DNA of 64,000 nt from the NCBI GenBank assembly GCA_020851565.1, contig JADZCN010000034.1, positions 62,001 to 126,000 of the forward strand, written 5' to 3'. The stretch comes from Acidobacteriota bacterium (GTDB lineage Bacteria; Acidobacteriota; Vicinamibacteria; Vicinamibacterales; UBA2999). Within the stretch, counting starts at the first letter, position 1; the number at the start of each line of letters is the position of its first letter. Of the stretch, positions 1 to 9,228 are shown in pieces. Under the pieces are notes generated by a model. That model saw only the letters and a program-made list of their open reading frames with translations, did not search any database and was not told the DNA's origin. The position numbers and the translations under genes are program-made.

Positions 1-1350
1 CACCCGCCCGTTCACCACCGTCATCGCCACGTCGTCGCCGTGCATGGTGTAGACGAGGTGCGAGACCGGGTCGTACATCGGCACCTGGCGCGGGCGATCC
101 GTGCGGACGGCGATGATGTCGGCCAGCTTTCCAACTTCGAGGGAGCCGAGCCGGTCCTGCAGGCCCAGCGCGCGGGCGCCGCCGATGGTGGCCATCTCCA
201 GCGCGGTCTTCGCCGAGACCATCCGCGGATCGCGCGAGACGAGCTTGTGCAGCAGCGCGGCCTGGCGCATCGCCTCGAACATGTCCAGGTCGTTGTTGCT
301 GGCGGCGCCGTCGGTGCCGAGGCCCAGCTTCGTGCCGGCCTTCAGGTAGGCGGGAACGGGCGCGGTGCCGCTGGCGAGCTTCATGTTGCTCTCGGGGTTG
401 TGGGCGATGCCCACGCCGCGCTTCTGGAGGAGCGTCACCTCCTCCGGTGACACCCAGACGCCGTGCGCTCCAAGCGTGACCGGTGCCCAGAAGCCGATGC
501 CCTCGAGGAACGCCACGGGGCGCTTCTTGTAGCGCTCCTGCGCAATGCGGACCTCGTCCTCCGTCTCCGCGAGGTGAATCTGGAGCGGGATGCCGTACTT
601 GACGGCCAGGTCGCGCGTGGCGAGGAGCGTCGCCTGGTCCAGCGTGTACATCGAATGGGGCGCAATGGACGGGATGACCAGCTCGTCGCCCTTGAACTTC
701 TGGATGAAGGCCTCGGCGCGCGCGAGCCCCTCGGCCGGCGTCTTCGCGTCTGCGACGGGGAACTGGATGACGGTCTGGCCCAGCACGCCGCGGATGCCGG
801 CCTCCTTCGCCGCCGCCGCCACTTCCTCCTCGAAGTAGTACATGTCGGTGAAGAGCGTCGTGCCCGAACGGATCATCTCGAGCGCGGCCAGGCGGGTGCC
901 GACCCGCACGAACTCGGGCGAGACCGTCCTGGCCTCGGCCGGGAAGATGTACTTCTCGAGCCACTCCATCAGCGCCAGGTCGTCCGCCAGGCCCCGGTAG
1001 AGCACCATGGGCGCGTGCGTATGCGTGTTGACGAGGCCCGGCAGGACGATGTGGCCGGTGAGATCCACGCGGTCCGGGGCGCTGAACCGGGCCGCGATGG
1101 CCTCCGGCGTGTCCACGCCGACGATCCTGTTGCCGTCGATGGCCACACTGCCGGGCGTCAGCACGCGGCCGGTGCCATCCATGGTCACCACGGTAGCGTT
1201 GGCGAGGATGAGGGAAACCGGAGTGCCGCTGGCCTGGACCGCCACCGCCTCTTCGGACGGCGCGTTCGGCTTCGCCGGGCCCGTGCAGCCGGCGAGGGCC
1301 AGCGTGACGGCGAGGGCCAGCAACGCCCGACGGGCATGAGCGCTGATCAT
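1..1350 (-). CDS. Exported amidohydrolase, MTA/SAH deaminase-like lipoprotein (3' end outside window)
   Basis: The open frame runs 450 codons from an ATG at 1350 off the left edge. Residues 1-22 form a lipoprotein signal: two Arg, a hydrophobic core and lipobox LAGC with Cys22. The mature part has the amidohydrolase metal-site motifs in order: N-T-H-T-H after the PGLV strand, HLAETEDE, APHSMYT and GTDGAASNN. This order matches the TrzN/MtaD/SsnA branch of amidohydrolases, which deaminate methylthioadenosine, S-adenosylhomocysteine, guanine or triazines. The family is usually cytoplasmic and 430-470 residues long, so little is missing. The divergent neighbour is upp, which would fit base salvage, but the predicted export to the periplasmic membrane face is unusual. 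Substrate is inferred only from family resemblance. Confidence 0.85.
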   Translation of the reverse strand, partial: MISAHARRALLALAVTLALAGCTGPAKPNAPSEEAVAVQASGTPVSLILANATVVTMDGTGRVLTPGSVAIDGNRIVGVDTPEAIAARFSAPDRVDLTGHIVLPGLVNTHTHAPMVLYRGLADDLALMEWLEKYIFPAEARTVSPEFVRVGTRLAALEMIRSGTTLFTDMYYFEEEVAAAAKEAGIRGVLGQTVIQFPVADAKTPAEGLARAEAFIQKFKGDELVIPSIAPHSMYTLDQATLLATRDLAVKYGIPLQIHLAETEDEVRIAQERYKKRPVAFLEGIGFWAPVTLGAHGVWVSPEEVTLLQKRGVGIAHNPESNMKLASGTAPVPAYLKAGTKLGLGTDGAASNNDLDMFEAMRQAALLHKLVSRDPRMVSAKTALEMATIGGARALGLQDRLGSLEVGKLADIIAVRTDRPRQVPMYDPVSHLVYTMHGDDVAMTVVNGRV

Positions 1351-1438
1351 GAGCGCCCTGATTCTACCCTGCGCGCGTGAGCGTCGCCGATGCCGGAAGG
1401 CAGTTCCCGTGATGCGCGTTTCGGGTATCTTCTAGTCT

Positions 1439-2059
1439 GTGTTGCGCCTCGTCCATCACCCCGTTGTTCACGACTGCCTCGTTCAACTCCGCGACGCCTC
1501 GACTCCCCCGGAACAGTTCCGCGCGCTGACCGAGCGCATCACGATGGTGCTCGGGGCCGAGGCGCTCGCGGACCTGCCCCAGCGCGAGGTGGAGGTCGTC
1601 ACGCCGCTTGGTCCGGCGGTGGGCCATCGCATCGGCGGGGACGTGGTCATCGTGCCCGTCATGCGGGCAGGGTTGGCGATGCTGCCCGGCCTGCTGCAGC
1701 TCGTGCCCCTGGCACGCGTCGGGTTCATCGGCCTGAAACGGGATGAGGAGACGGCCGTGGCTTCTCGGTACTTCGAGCGGCTGCCGGAGCACCTGGCGGA
1801 CAGCTTCGTGCTGCTGGTGGACCCGATGCTGGCCACGGGCGGGAGCGCGGTCGCGGCGTTGGACCTGCTGAAGCGCGCGGGAGCCCGGCGCCTGGCGCTG
1901 GTGTGCATCGTGGCCGCGCCCGAGGGCGTGGCGCTGCTCGAACGCACCCACCCCGATGTGGCGGTGTTCTCCCCGGTCGTGGACCGGGAACTGAACGATC
2001 GCAAGTTCATCGTTCCCGGGCTGGGGGATTTCGGGGACAGGCTCTATGGGACAACCTGA
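1439..2059 (+). CDS. upp: Uracil phosphoribosyltransferase
   Basis: Converts uracil and PRPP to UMP in pyrimidine salvage, in the cytoplasm. The 206-residue product has the usual family length. It contains the PRPP-binding loop DPMLATGGSA near residue 130 and the C-terminal uracil-site segment PGLGDFGDRLYGT. The start is GTG at 1439; no in-frame ATG lies nearby that would keep the conserved N-terminal HP(L/V)V segment. It diverges from the amidohydrolase, leaving 88 bp for both promoters, and is followed by a tRNA gene on the same strand. Confidence 0.96.
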   Translation: MLRLVHHPVVHDCLVQLRDASTPPEQFRALTERITMVLGAEALADLPQREVEVVTPLGPAVGHRIGGDVVIVPVMRAGLAMLPGLLQLVPLARVGFIGLKRDEETAVASRYFERLPEHLADSFVLLVDPMLATGGSAVAALDLLKRAGARRLALVCIVAAPEGVALLERTHPDVAVFSPVVDRELNDRKFIVPGLGDFGDRLYGTT

Positions 2060-2127
2060 GGCGCGCCCAGGAGGGCGGCTTCCGGTCCCGCGGTCGGACG
2101 TGGTAACATTCCTCTTCTCACCCGGCT

Positions 2128-2202
2128 GCGCGCTTGGCTCAGTGGTAGAGCATCGCCTTCACACGGCGGGGGTCCTAGGTTCGAATCCTAGAGCGCGCAC
2201 CA
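2128..2202 (+). tRNA. tRNA-Val (anticodon CAC)
   Basis: A complete cloverleaf folds by eye. The 7-bp acceptor GCGCGCT pairs with AGCGCGC, the D-arm is GCTC/GAGC, and the anticodon stem TCGCC/GGCGG carries loop TTCACAC, so the anticodon is CAC (codon GUG, Val). The T-arm CTAGG/CCTAG has loop TTCGAAT, and the CCA end is encoded. Everything from its 3' end to about 6.35 kb looks accessory, a common arrangement at tRNA integration sites, but I found no repeat of the tRNA 3' end at the far side. Confidence 0.97.
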
Positions 2203-2369
2203 AATAAAGCCAACAAGATCAGTCGCTTGCGTGACGGGCCTAGGCCTCAGCCGGGGGCGCGTTAGGGGTGCCGTATCGCAGCGCCCGGTCCAGGCCAAGG
2301 CCGTGCCCCGCCCGGTGGGCTGACGCCAGTTAATGGGCAGTCGCCTTACCGGCCGGTTTCCAAGGGGGC

Positions 2370-2834
2370 TCAGTCCCAATCAACCGTGATCAACTCGACA
2401 TCTGAAGCCGCGGTCACTCTCGCGATGAATGGCCCTTGATGCGCCAGAGCAATTCGCCTGATGCGCTTCACGGCGCCGGAAAAGGCCTCAGCCTGTGCAG
2501 CGCTGGAGAGGTTCCCCGACGTGAGGCAAAACACTCGAAGGCCCGACGCTTTCAGCGCCTTCAGTTCCAGTGGCCGCCGCCGAATTCGGCCATCCTTGGT
2601 AAGGAAGATCAATTCGTGAGCACGGGGCGCAAGTGCGGACAGTAGTGACGGGTCATCAATGCCGGAATCGAAGTGGTCGCAGTGGCGTTCGACGATGCAC
2701 CCCGCCGCCAGCAGGCCGTCCGGCACAGCGTGACGACCGAGGCACTCGTCGGTGAAGAAGACCAGGCGCTGGTCAGGCGGCCGTGAGGCGCTCCCATCGG
2801 AGCGCCTCCTCAATTTCCGCTGCGCTGCGACCAT
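2370..2834 (-). CDS. PIN-like toxin, VapC45-type
   Basis: A 154-residue protein with the pattern of PIN-like (VapC45/DUF5615-type) RNases: FFTDECLGRHAVPDGL with the first acidic pair, HCDHFDSGIDD, then IFLTKDGRIRR and LRVFCLTSGNLS. Family members are predicted metal-dependent RNases acting on translation-related RNA; the catalytic acids here are inferred. It lies directly downstream of a DUF433-type antitoxin and its annotated start overlaps the end of that gene by 62 bp, so translation is probably coupled. The start is uncertain: ATG at 2834 is the longest choice, an in-frame TTG at 2813 is another. A purine-rich Shine-Dalgarno-like stretch near 2805 precedes an ATG at 2797 that is out of frame. 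Confidence 0.75.
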   Translation of the reverse strand: MVAAQRKLRRRSDGSASRPPDQRLVFFTDECLGRHAVPDGLLAAGCIVERHCDHFDSGIDDPSLLSALAPRAHELIFLTKDGRIRRRPLELKALKASGLRVFCLTSGNLSSAAQAEAFSGAVKRIRRIALAHQGPFIARVTAASDVELITVDWD

Positions 2835-3519
2835 ACTCCTCTGCCAACACCGAGATCGAATCGCCAGCCCAGAATCGTTCGCCGATCTCCTGGGTCGGAA
2901 CTCTGGAGCCAGCGATCACTGGCCGGCCGAAGGCAAGGCGCGCATCGATCGCTATCAAGCGAGGCGCTGCCTCAGCGGCGGAAATCTGGTCAGGCCTCCG
3001 TGTGAAGGGGAAGAGCTTCAGGGCCAGCCCGCGCTCGTCCCGCTCGATGCGACGAAGGTGGATCGAGATTACGTCTTCGATTGCGTACTGCCCGGCTCGG
3101 CTCGCGTTCAGGAGGCCGAGACGACGGACGAACAGATCCACCCCGTCCGTCTCAAATTCTTCCGTCAGCAGCGGGTGCGGAGTCGCTAACTCGGTCCGAA
3201 CGTAGTCCAGGGCGCGCCTGATCTTCGTCAGCATTAGGCCGTGGACTCTCCGGATCGCGGTCAAGACGTGCAACTCGACGAGGTTGTCGAAAGATAGAAG
3301 CAGCGGATCGGTGCTGGCCGGTACCACGATGCGCGGGGCCTGCTTTGACCCTTCCCTCTTGGTCGGGTACTGGTAGCCGCACACCCAGCTCCTGATCGTC
3401 GGCGCCGGCACCCACAGGTAGTGTCCGGCCTCCTCCGCTGAATAGACGGGCAACTGGCGAGGGTCCCGTCCTCCGTATGGGTCGAATGCCTTCTTCACCG
3501 ACATCCTCGTCTTGAGCAT
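2773..3519 (-). CDS. DUF433 antitoxin, VapB45-type
   Basis: The C-terminal 70 residues match the DUF433 fold: a strand ending RPVIAGSRVPTQEIGERF, then DSISVLAEEYGRSAAEIEEALRW, a helix-turn-helix-like segment. The N-terminal part (YSAEEAGHYLWVPAPTIRSW) resembles the MerR-like DNA-binding domain of VapB45 antitoxins. It should neutralise the adjacent PIN-like toxin and autorepress the pair. Start: the frame stays open upstream to 3600, but the residues before ATG 3519 are low-complexity and do not look like the family; ATG 3504 is also possible. Third-position GC is visibly lower than in the housekeeping genes, which fits horizontal acquisition. Confidence 0.75.
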   Translation of the reverse strand: MLKTRMSVKKAFDPYGGRDPRQLPVYSAEEAGHYLWVPAPTIRSWVCGYQYPTKREGSKQAPRIVVPASTDPLLLSFDNLVELHVLTAIRRVHGLMLTKIRRALDYVRTELATPHPLLTEEFETDGVDLFVRRLGLLNASRAGQYAIEDVISIHLRRIERDERGLALKLFPFTRRPDQISAAEAAPRLIAIDARLAFGRPVIAGSRVPTQEIGERFWAGDSISVLAEEYGRSAAEIEEALRWERLTAA

Positions 3520-3612
3520 CGTAGTGTAAGTCGCTTCCGGTCTGCTAGCGCCGCGCCCGCACCGCATCGGCTGGGACCTTCGGCCCGGCCGCTCTGTCAA
3601 GCATCGAGGTTG

Positions 3613-4554
3613 TCAGTTCAACGCTTGGAGCGCGAACGATACCGTGAGCCAGGCCAAGACGATGGTGATCGCCAACAGCCCGAGCAGTGCCCATGGAGTG
3701 CGCGTGATGGAGGTGGGTCCCAGGGCCGAAGGCCGGGATGGAACGGTCGATCCCGTCGACGTGGAACCGCCTGTTAGAGCTTGGACGTGGTGAGGCGACA
3801 GGACACTCCGCGGTGCCGGGTCGTCCCGGAAATACCCGAGCGCGGCCTCTCGGCTGTACAACTTCACGAGGACCACCGGGATGACCCACCCACGCGACGT
3901 CTCGATTAGCTTCTTGACAATAGCATCCTGTCGGGCGCTGTCGTCGAGGATGGACGCCAGGTCCGCGGCGACTTCGCGGGGCACATAGCCCAGTTCGTCG
4001 CCCTCGTCGTTCTTCACCATGATGGCGTTGCGATCATGGACGTTGTCGGGTTCACGTACCAGCCACACACGATCGCCCTCGTCGAGTGCATCACACGCCT
4101 CGCGTCGCTCCTCTTTGTGACGGATCCCGACGACCATGAAATCGGCCCGTTCAAGAATCCGATCCCGTTCACGCTGTTCGCGACGTGCGGCCTGCTCGGC
4201 GGCCCTTGCCTCTGCCGTTTGCACGGCGATCGCGCGGCGCCGCTCACGGCGCCGGAGGGTGGCGAGGTCTCGTAAGTCAGTCGGGAGGACTCGCAGAACA
4301 CCGTCGTAGACGAACCTAAGCTCGTCGTCGGTGATGCGGCCATCCCGCTGCACCTCGACGATGATTCCAGCGAGGTACTCCCGTGCCGCCAGGTCTGCCG
4401 CGGTATTGGCCTGGAGCCACTCGCCAAGTCGGGCCACTTCATCCGGAGTCATCATGCCGTCATCGGCTATCTCCTGTAGGAGGCCTAGCAGCTCGAGCCC
4501 GGCGGTGGTGGTCCGGTCTGTCTGCGTCAATGAGATGCGGCGACGGCGTTGCAT
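3613..4554 (-). CDS. HIRAN-domain protein with C-terminal membrane anchor
   Basis: A 313-residue protein with three recognisable parts. Residues 15-95 are helical with two acidic loop motifs (DDGMMTPDEV and RDGRITDDEL), resembling the TerB-like/EF-hand-like linker domains of stress proteins. Residues 100-135 are a charged, Arg/Glu-rich coiled-coil. Residues 138-225 fit a HIRAN domain: VVGIRHKEERREACDAL, then VWLVREPDNVHDRNAIMV and ELGYVPREVAADLA. The C-terminus (about 290-312) is one hydrophobic helix, so the protein is probably tail-anchored in the inner membrane. HIRAN domains elsewhere bind DNA ends in helicases and nucleases; no catalytic domain is present here. It lies in the accessory block after tRNA-Val. 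The role is unknown. Confidence 0.7.
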   Translation of the reverse strand: MQRRRRISLTQTDRTTTAGLELLGLLQEIADDGMMTPDEVARLGEWLQANTAADLAAREYLAGIIVEVQRDGRITDDELRFVYDGVLRVLPTDLRDLATLRRRERRRAIAVQTAEARAAEQAARREQRERDRILERADFMVVGIRHKEERREACDALDEGDRVWLVREPDNVHDRNAIMVKNDEGDELGYVPREVAADLASILDDSARQDAIVKKLIETSRGWVIPVVLVKLYSREAALGYFRDDPAPRSVLSPHHVQALTGGSTSTGSTVPSRPSALGPTSITRTPWALLGLLAITIVLAWLTVSFALQALN

Positions 4555-4934
4555 GGGTCGGGCCAGAGACTACAGCGGCCGATCCATGACTGGCAAGCGG
4601 GCGTATTGTGCTCCCGTCGGTGCAGGAATGAGGTTTAGAGTCATCGCACAGCATCAGCCGCCCCATTATCTCCTTCGCCAGGCGCTCCGCTTCCCACGTG
4701 CCGGTGGAATCAGGGGGGGTGATCCATGGTTCTGGAACATTCGATTTCACCGCAGAGAACCCCGTCGCTACTGCGTTCGAGACCTGTCGATCCGACGACT
4801 CCGCACTCGACTACTCGCGGTACGTATGGACGACACGTATGCACAGCTCGTCAGCAAAAATCAGTGAACTGCACGCAGCGGCAAGCGAGGGAATGCGACG
4901 ATCAGCGTCCGTCTCAAGTGGTGTGATGCGACCC
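4555..4934. other. Intergenic stretch without a convincing gene
   Basis: This 380-bp gap separates the divergent HIRAN and lipoprotein genes. Short frames are open on both strands but none has a family signature, a good ribosome-binding site or the codon bias of the neighbours. It should contain both divergent promoters; I see no clear -10/-35 pair. The true start of the lipoprotein may lie inside it. Confidence 0.5.
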
Positions 4935-6005
4935 ATGACACCCCTTCTCGTTCTCGGCGCTGTGCCACGGTCAGTGGGAAGGACGAAGAGCACCGACGAA
5001 GAGCGCTGTAGGCGGTCAAGGCTGACACTCGGAGGAGTGACGGCATTTCTGATACTTACGCTTGCGTGTGGAGGCGGTGGAGGTCGCTCTACCCCCACTG
5101 CACCCACGCCTGCTCCAACCCCCTCGCCAACGGTGACGAGCGTCATCGTGAACGGGCCAGGGTGCGCGGCTGCCGTCTGCACCGGCACGGTCGGGGCCAC
5201 GCTGCAACTGACCGCCACTGCACAGCTATCGAACTCCACGGCGCAGAGCGTCACGAGCCAGGCGCAGTGGGCGTCGTCGAGCCCGAACGTGGCAACGGTG
5301 AACAACGCCGGTCTCGTGAACTTCAGGGCTGCTGGGGATTCTGATATCACTGCCACCTACCAAGGCCAGCAGGGGGGAGTGACGATCAGGCTCGCCAACC
5401 CTGCTGGTCCTCGCACCAGCTTTGGCACGGGCCAGCATCTGGTCGGAAGGGACATTGCCGCCGGACGTTACTTTACGAACCCGGTCTCCGGATGCTATTG
5501 GGAGCGCCTTCGGGGCTTAGGGGGCACGCTTGCAGACATCATCGCCAACGATTTCGTCAGCTTCGACGCTGGTCAGCTGATCGTCGATATTGCCGCCGCC
5601 GACCTCGCCTTCAGCACTGACGACGAATGCCGCACGTGGTCGACGAACCCCAGCCGGGGGTTCCAGACCACGATCACACCCGGAACGTGGCTGCGCGGCA
5701 GTCAGGTGGCTCCGGGAACGTATCGCGCGACGGCGAGTCCCGGATGCTACTGGGAGCGCCTGCGCGACTTTTCGGGCACACTCAACGGGATCATCTCGAA
5801 CGACTTCGTATCTGGAGGTGGCCAGGTATTCGTGACGATCGGTCCGGGCGACGCGGGCTTCAACACCGACGATGAGTGCGGCACGTGGACGCCGACACAG
5901 ACGCTGGCTCCCGCTACAACGGAACGTGATTCAGAGCAGCCACTGTCAGAAGTCGAAGCCAACCGTCGGCGAAACCGCGCTCAGAGCGGAGTCCCGCTCC
6001 CCTGA
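4935..6005 (+). CDS. Putative lipoprotein with Ig-like domain and duplicated CYW domain
   Basis: The protein has a hydrophobic segment ending LILTLAC followed by five Gly, a likely lipobox, then a Pro/Thr-rich spacer. Next is an Ig-like (BIG2-type) domain: VTSVIVNGPG, ATLQLTATAQLSN, AQWASSSPNVATVNNAGLV, SDITATYQGQ. Last come two copies of a 60-70 residue module, each with G-Y/F, CYWERLR, GTL..II.NDFVS, a V/I-rich strand and DDEC.TW; each holds one Cys pair that could form a disulfide. Similar CYW modules occur in exported proteins of other bacteria without known function. The start is unsure: ATG 4935 follows in-frame ATG 4926, the frame is open from 4698, and all give a long N-region before the lipobox. 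Probably anchored at the envelope. Confidence 0.65.
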   Translation: MTPLLVLGAVPRSVGRTKSTDEERCRRSRLTLGGVTAFLILTLACGGGGGRSTPTAPTPAPTPSPTVTSVIVNGPGCAAAVCTGTVGATLQLTATAQLSNSTAQSVTSQAQWASSSPNVATVNNAGLVNFRAAGDSDITATYQGQQGGVTIRLANPAGPRTSFGTGQHLVGRDIAAGRYFTNPVSGCYWERLRGLGGTLADIIANDFVSFDAGQLIVDIAAADLAFSTDDECRTWSTNPSRGFQTTITPGTWLRGSQVAPGTYRATASPGCYWERLRDFSGTLNGIISNDFVSGGGQVFVTIGPGDAGFNTDDECGTWTPTQTLAPATTERDSEQPLSEVEANRRRNRAQSGVPLP

Positions 6006-6348
6006 CGGCAAGAAACGTGCATGAATGCACGGACACCGGCGAGCGCCGGCCCGGCCCGTTCATCGCCGGGCCGGGTTGCCGACCGACAGGCCGTGGGCCG
6101 GCAGACCGTTGGAGGTCGGCCGACTCCTCGAACCGACAAGCGCGCTGTCGGTCCCCACTCGGCCCTGTTTGAGCGCGGGCGATAGTGGACGCGAGTTGGC
6201 CCATGCGCGTGTGAAGCCGACAAGCGGTTGACCGGCCGACCGACCGGTCTGCGGGCCCACGGCCTGTCGGTCGGCAACCTCAGCGAGAGCGGCCAGTGCC
6301 CCGGCGCGACGACACTTGCTGGCTCAGTGCGGCAGCCACGCCCTGACT
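6006..6348. other. GC-rich intergenic region with a long inverted repeat
   Basis: This 343-bp gap lies between the convergent lipoprotein and argH-like genes and has no plausible gene. It is packed with CCGAC/GTCGG pentamers and contains the 34-bp inverted repeat annotated separately, plus a shorter direct repeat CCGACAAGCG near 6136 and 6218. It marks the right end of the accessory block. Confidence 0.6.
6075..6278. repeat. 34-bp inverted repeat, arms 136 bp apart
   Basis: The left arm (6075-6108, starting GTTGCCGACCGACAGGCCGT) and right arm (6245-6278) are reverse complements at 33 of 34 positions; the single mismatch is G/C in the GGCC(G/C)GC segment. The arms could form a cruciform, an RNA foldback or the ends of a small non-autonomous element. 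No flanking target-site duplication is obvious. Confidence 0.8.
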
Positions 6349-7818
<1,470 letters not shown>

Positions 7819-7923
7819 GGCTCTCTCCTTCGGGCAGGGATGGGTGCCCCGCCCATGATACGCGCCCCGGCCACGACGGGCTCGCCGTGCCGCGCCTGGA
7901 GAGAGAATGCCCCGTCCGGGAAG

Positions 7924-8460
7924 TCAGTTCTTCTTGATTTCCTCGAGCAGCAGCCCGAGGACGCGGGTGTAGGCGGCGTCGGCGTCCGCGTGCGCCTTCA
8001 TGTAGTCCTTCTCGGACATCTTGTCCTCGCGCCAGTTGGCGTCGAAGCGCACGCTCGCGCTGCCGACGTCGTGCGAATCCGCCGGCTGGTTGCGCGCGCC
8101 GCGCCGCACGCCGTCGGCGCCGAGGTCGGTGATGATGTTGCGCGACTGGGGATCGGAGGCGCTGTTGAGATCGATGTAGACCTCGCGGTACTCGCGCTTG
8201 ATGATCTTCTCGTTCAGGACCGCCGGGGCGCTGAACTTCGCCCACACGACGATGAGCTGACCGGGAAGGGAAAGAGCCGCGGCGAACTCGTCCTGGGCGT
8301 CCGGCATACGGACGGCGAAGCTGTCCAGCTTCTTCGCGGCCAACTGCTGCGCGAACTCACGTGCCGGCGACGTTGACTGGGCATCCTGGGCGAAGGCGGG
8401 CGACGACAGGCCGACGAGCAGGCCCAGGACGGGAACGGAGCGGAGGAGGACGCGATTCAT
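7924..8460 (-). CDS. Secreted protein of unknown function
   Basis: A protein of about 178 residues with an N-terminal Sec signal (Arg, then VPVLGLLVGLSSPAFAQ, cleavage after AFA). The mature part begins low-complexity, then has IVVWAKFSAPAVLNEKIIKREYREVYIDL and ends in an Asp/Lys-rich helix. I do not recognise a family. An in-frame ATG three codons upstream (8469) is the alternative start. The next gene downstream is the exported argH homologue, 105 bp away on the same strand, so the two may share a promoter and a compartment. Confidence 0.6.
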   Translation of the reverse strand: MNRVLLRSVPVLGLLVGLSSPAFAQDAQSTSPAREFAQQLAAKKLDSFAVRMPDAQDEFAAALSLPGQLIVVWAKFSAPAVLNEKIIKREYREVYIDLNSASDPQSRNIITDLGADGVRRGARNQPADSHDVGSASVRFDANWREDKMSEKDYMKAHADADAAYTRVLGLLLEEIKKN

Positions 8461-8504
8461 GCACTCCATCTATCACCCGGAGTGCGCCGGCGTCAATCCG
8501 GTGA

Positions 8505-8942
8505 TCACCCGATGAAGAGCGAATCGTCGTCGTCCACGCCCGGCCGCGCGTGCTTCCGGCGCCGCGACGCCTCGCGGAAGCCCCTGAAGGCCGAGACCGC
8601 CGCCTGCACGCCGCTCAGCACCGCCATGCCGTTCCTGGCCGGCCCCTGGACGAACTGCTGCGCCACGGCGAGCGTCTCGTCCACGCGCGGGGCGACATCG
8701 CCGAACAGGCGATCCACGCGCTCCACCTGCTTCGACGCCAGCGCGGCGCTGCGCGAGGCCTCGCTGGCCACATCGGTGAGCTTCGAGATGAGCGGCTTGA
8801 TCTCGCCCTCGATCTGTTGCGACACCTGATCGACCCGTCGCATCAGCTTGAAGCCCGCGACGATGGCCCCGACCTGGATGGCCGCCATCAGCAGGACCGA
8901 CACCGCGATGACACCGAGGAAGACCTCGGCCATCGGGCTCAC
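8505..8942 (-). CDS. DUF948-like single-pass membrane protein
   Basis: A 145-residue protein: one transmembrane helix (residues 5-30, VFLGVIAVSVLLMAAIQVGAIVAG), then a long amphipathic helical region with VDQVSQQIEGEIKPLISKLTDVASEA, resembling DUF948/YtxG-type proteins. The C-terminus is basic then acidic (DDDDSLF). Its start overlaps the stop of the ytxH-like gene by four bases (ATGA). The two families often occur together in stress-related envelope loci. It is the last gene of the uvrB-mla transcription unit. Confidence 0.65.
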   Translation of the reverse strand: MSPMAEVFLGVIAVSVLLMAAIQVGAIVAGFKLMRRVDQVSQQIEGEIKPLISKLTDVASEASRSAALASKQVERVDRLFGDVAPRVDETLAVAQQFVQGPARNGMAVLSGVQAAVSAFRGFREASRRRKHARPGVDDDDSLFIG

Positions 8943-9214
8943 GCCTGCTCCCCGCGCTCCCGCGCCTGCTGGAAGGCCTCGCGGCCGCGCTCGATCGCCG
9001 TGGTCACCCCTTCGCGGTTGCGCTGGTAGAACTCGCGGCCCTGCTCGACGGCGTCCTTGGCCTTGTCACGTCCCTCGCGCGCCTTCTGCCCGATGAAGTC
9101 GCGCGTTTCCTCGCCCGTCGCCGGCGCGAACAGCAGCGCCACCGCCGCGCCGGTGATGGCGCCCACCATGAAGGCCAGCATCACGCTGCCCGCCCCGGAA
9201 TTGTCCCTGGACAT
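8939..9214 (-). CDS. YtxH-domain protein
   Basis: A 91-residue protein with the YtxH pattern: a short hydrophobic helix (VMLAFMVGAITGAAVALLFAP) ending in the hallmark P-A-TGEETRDFI, then a long charged helix rich in Arg, Glu and Lys. A GGAGGCG Shine-Dalgarno sequence precedes the ATG. It starts 14 bp after mlaD and overlaps the following DUF948-like gene, so it belongs to the mla operon. Its molecular role is unknown. Confidence 0.8.
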   Translation of the reverse strand: MSRDNSGAGSVMLAFMVGAITGAAVALLFAPATGEETRDFIGQKAREGRDKAKDAVEQGREFYQRNREGVTTAIERGREAFQQARERGEQA

Positions 9215-9228
9215 TGTTCGCCTCCGAC

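Noticed and set aside
4460-4750. 96-codon minus-strand frame upstream of the HIRAN gene
   Set aside because: It overlaps the HIRAN N-terminus in another frame, has no family signature and no ribosome-binding site.
2203-6348. Attachment-site duplication of the tRNA-Val 3' end
   Set aside because: I searched 6.0-6.35 kb by eye for TTCGAATCC and neighbouring sequence and found no second copy.
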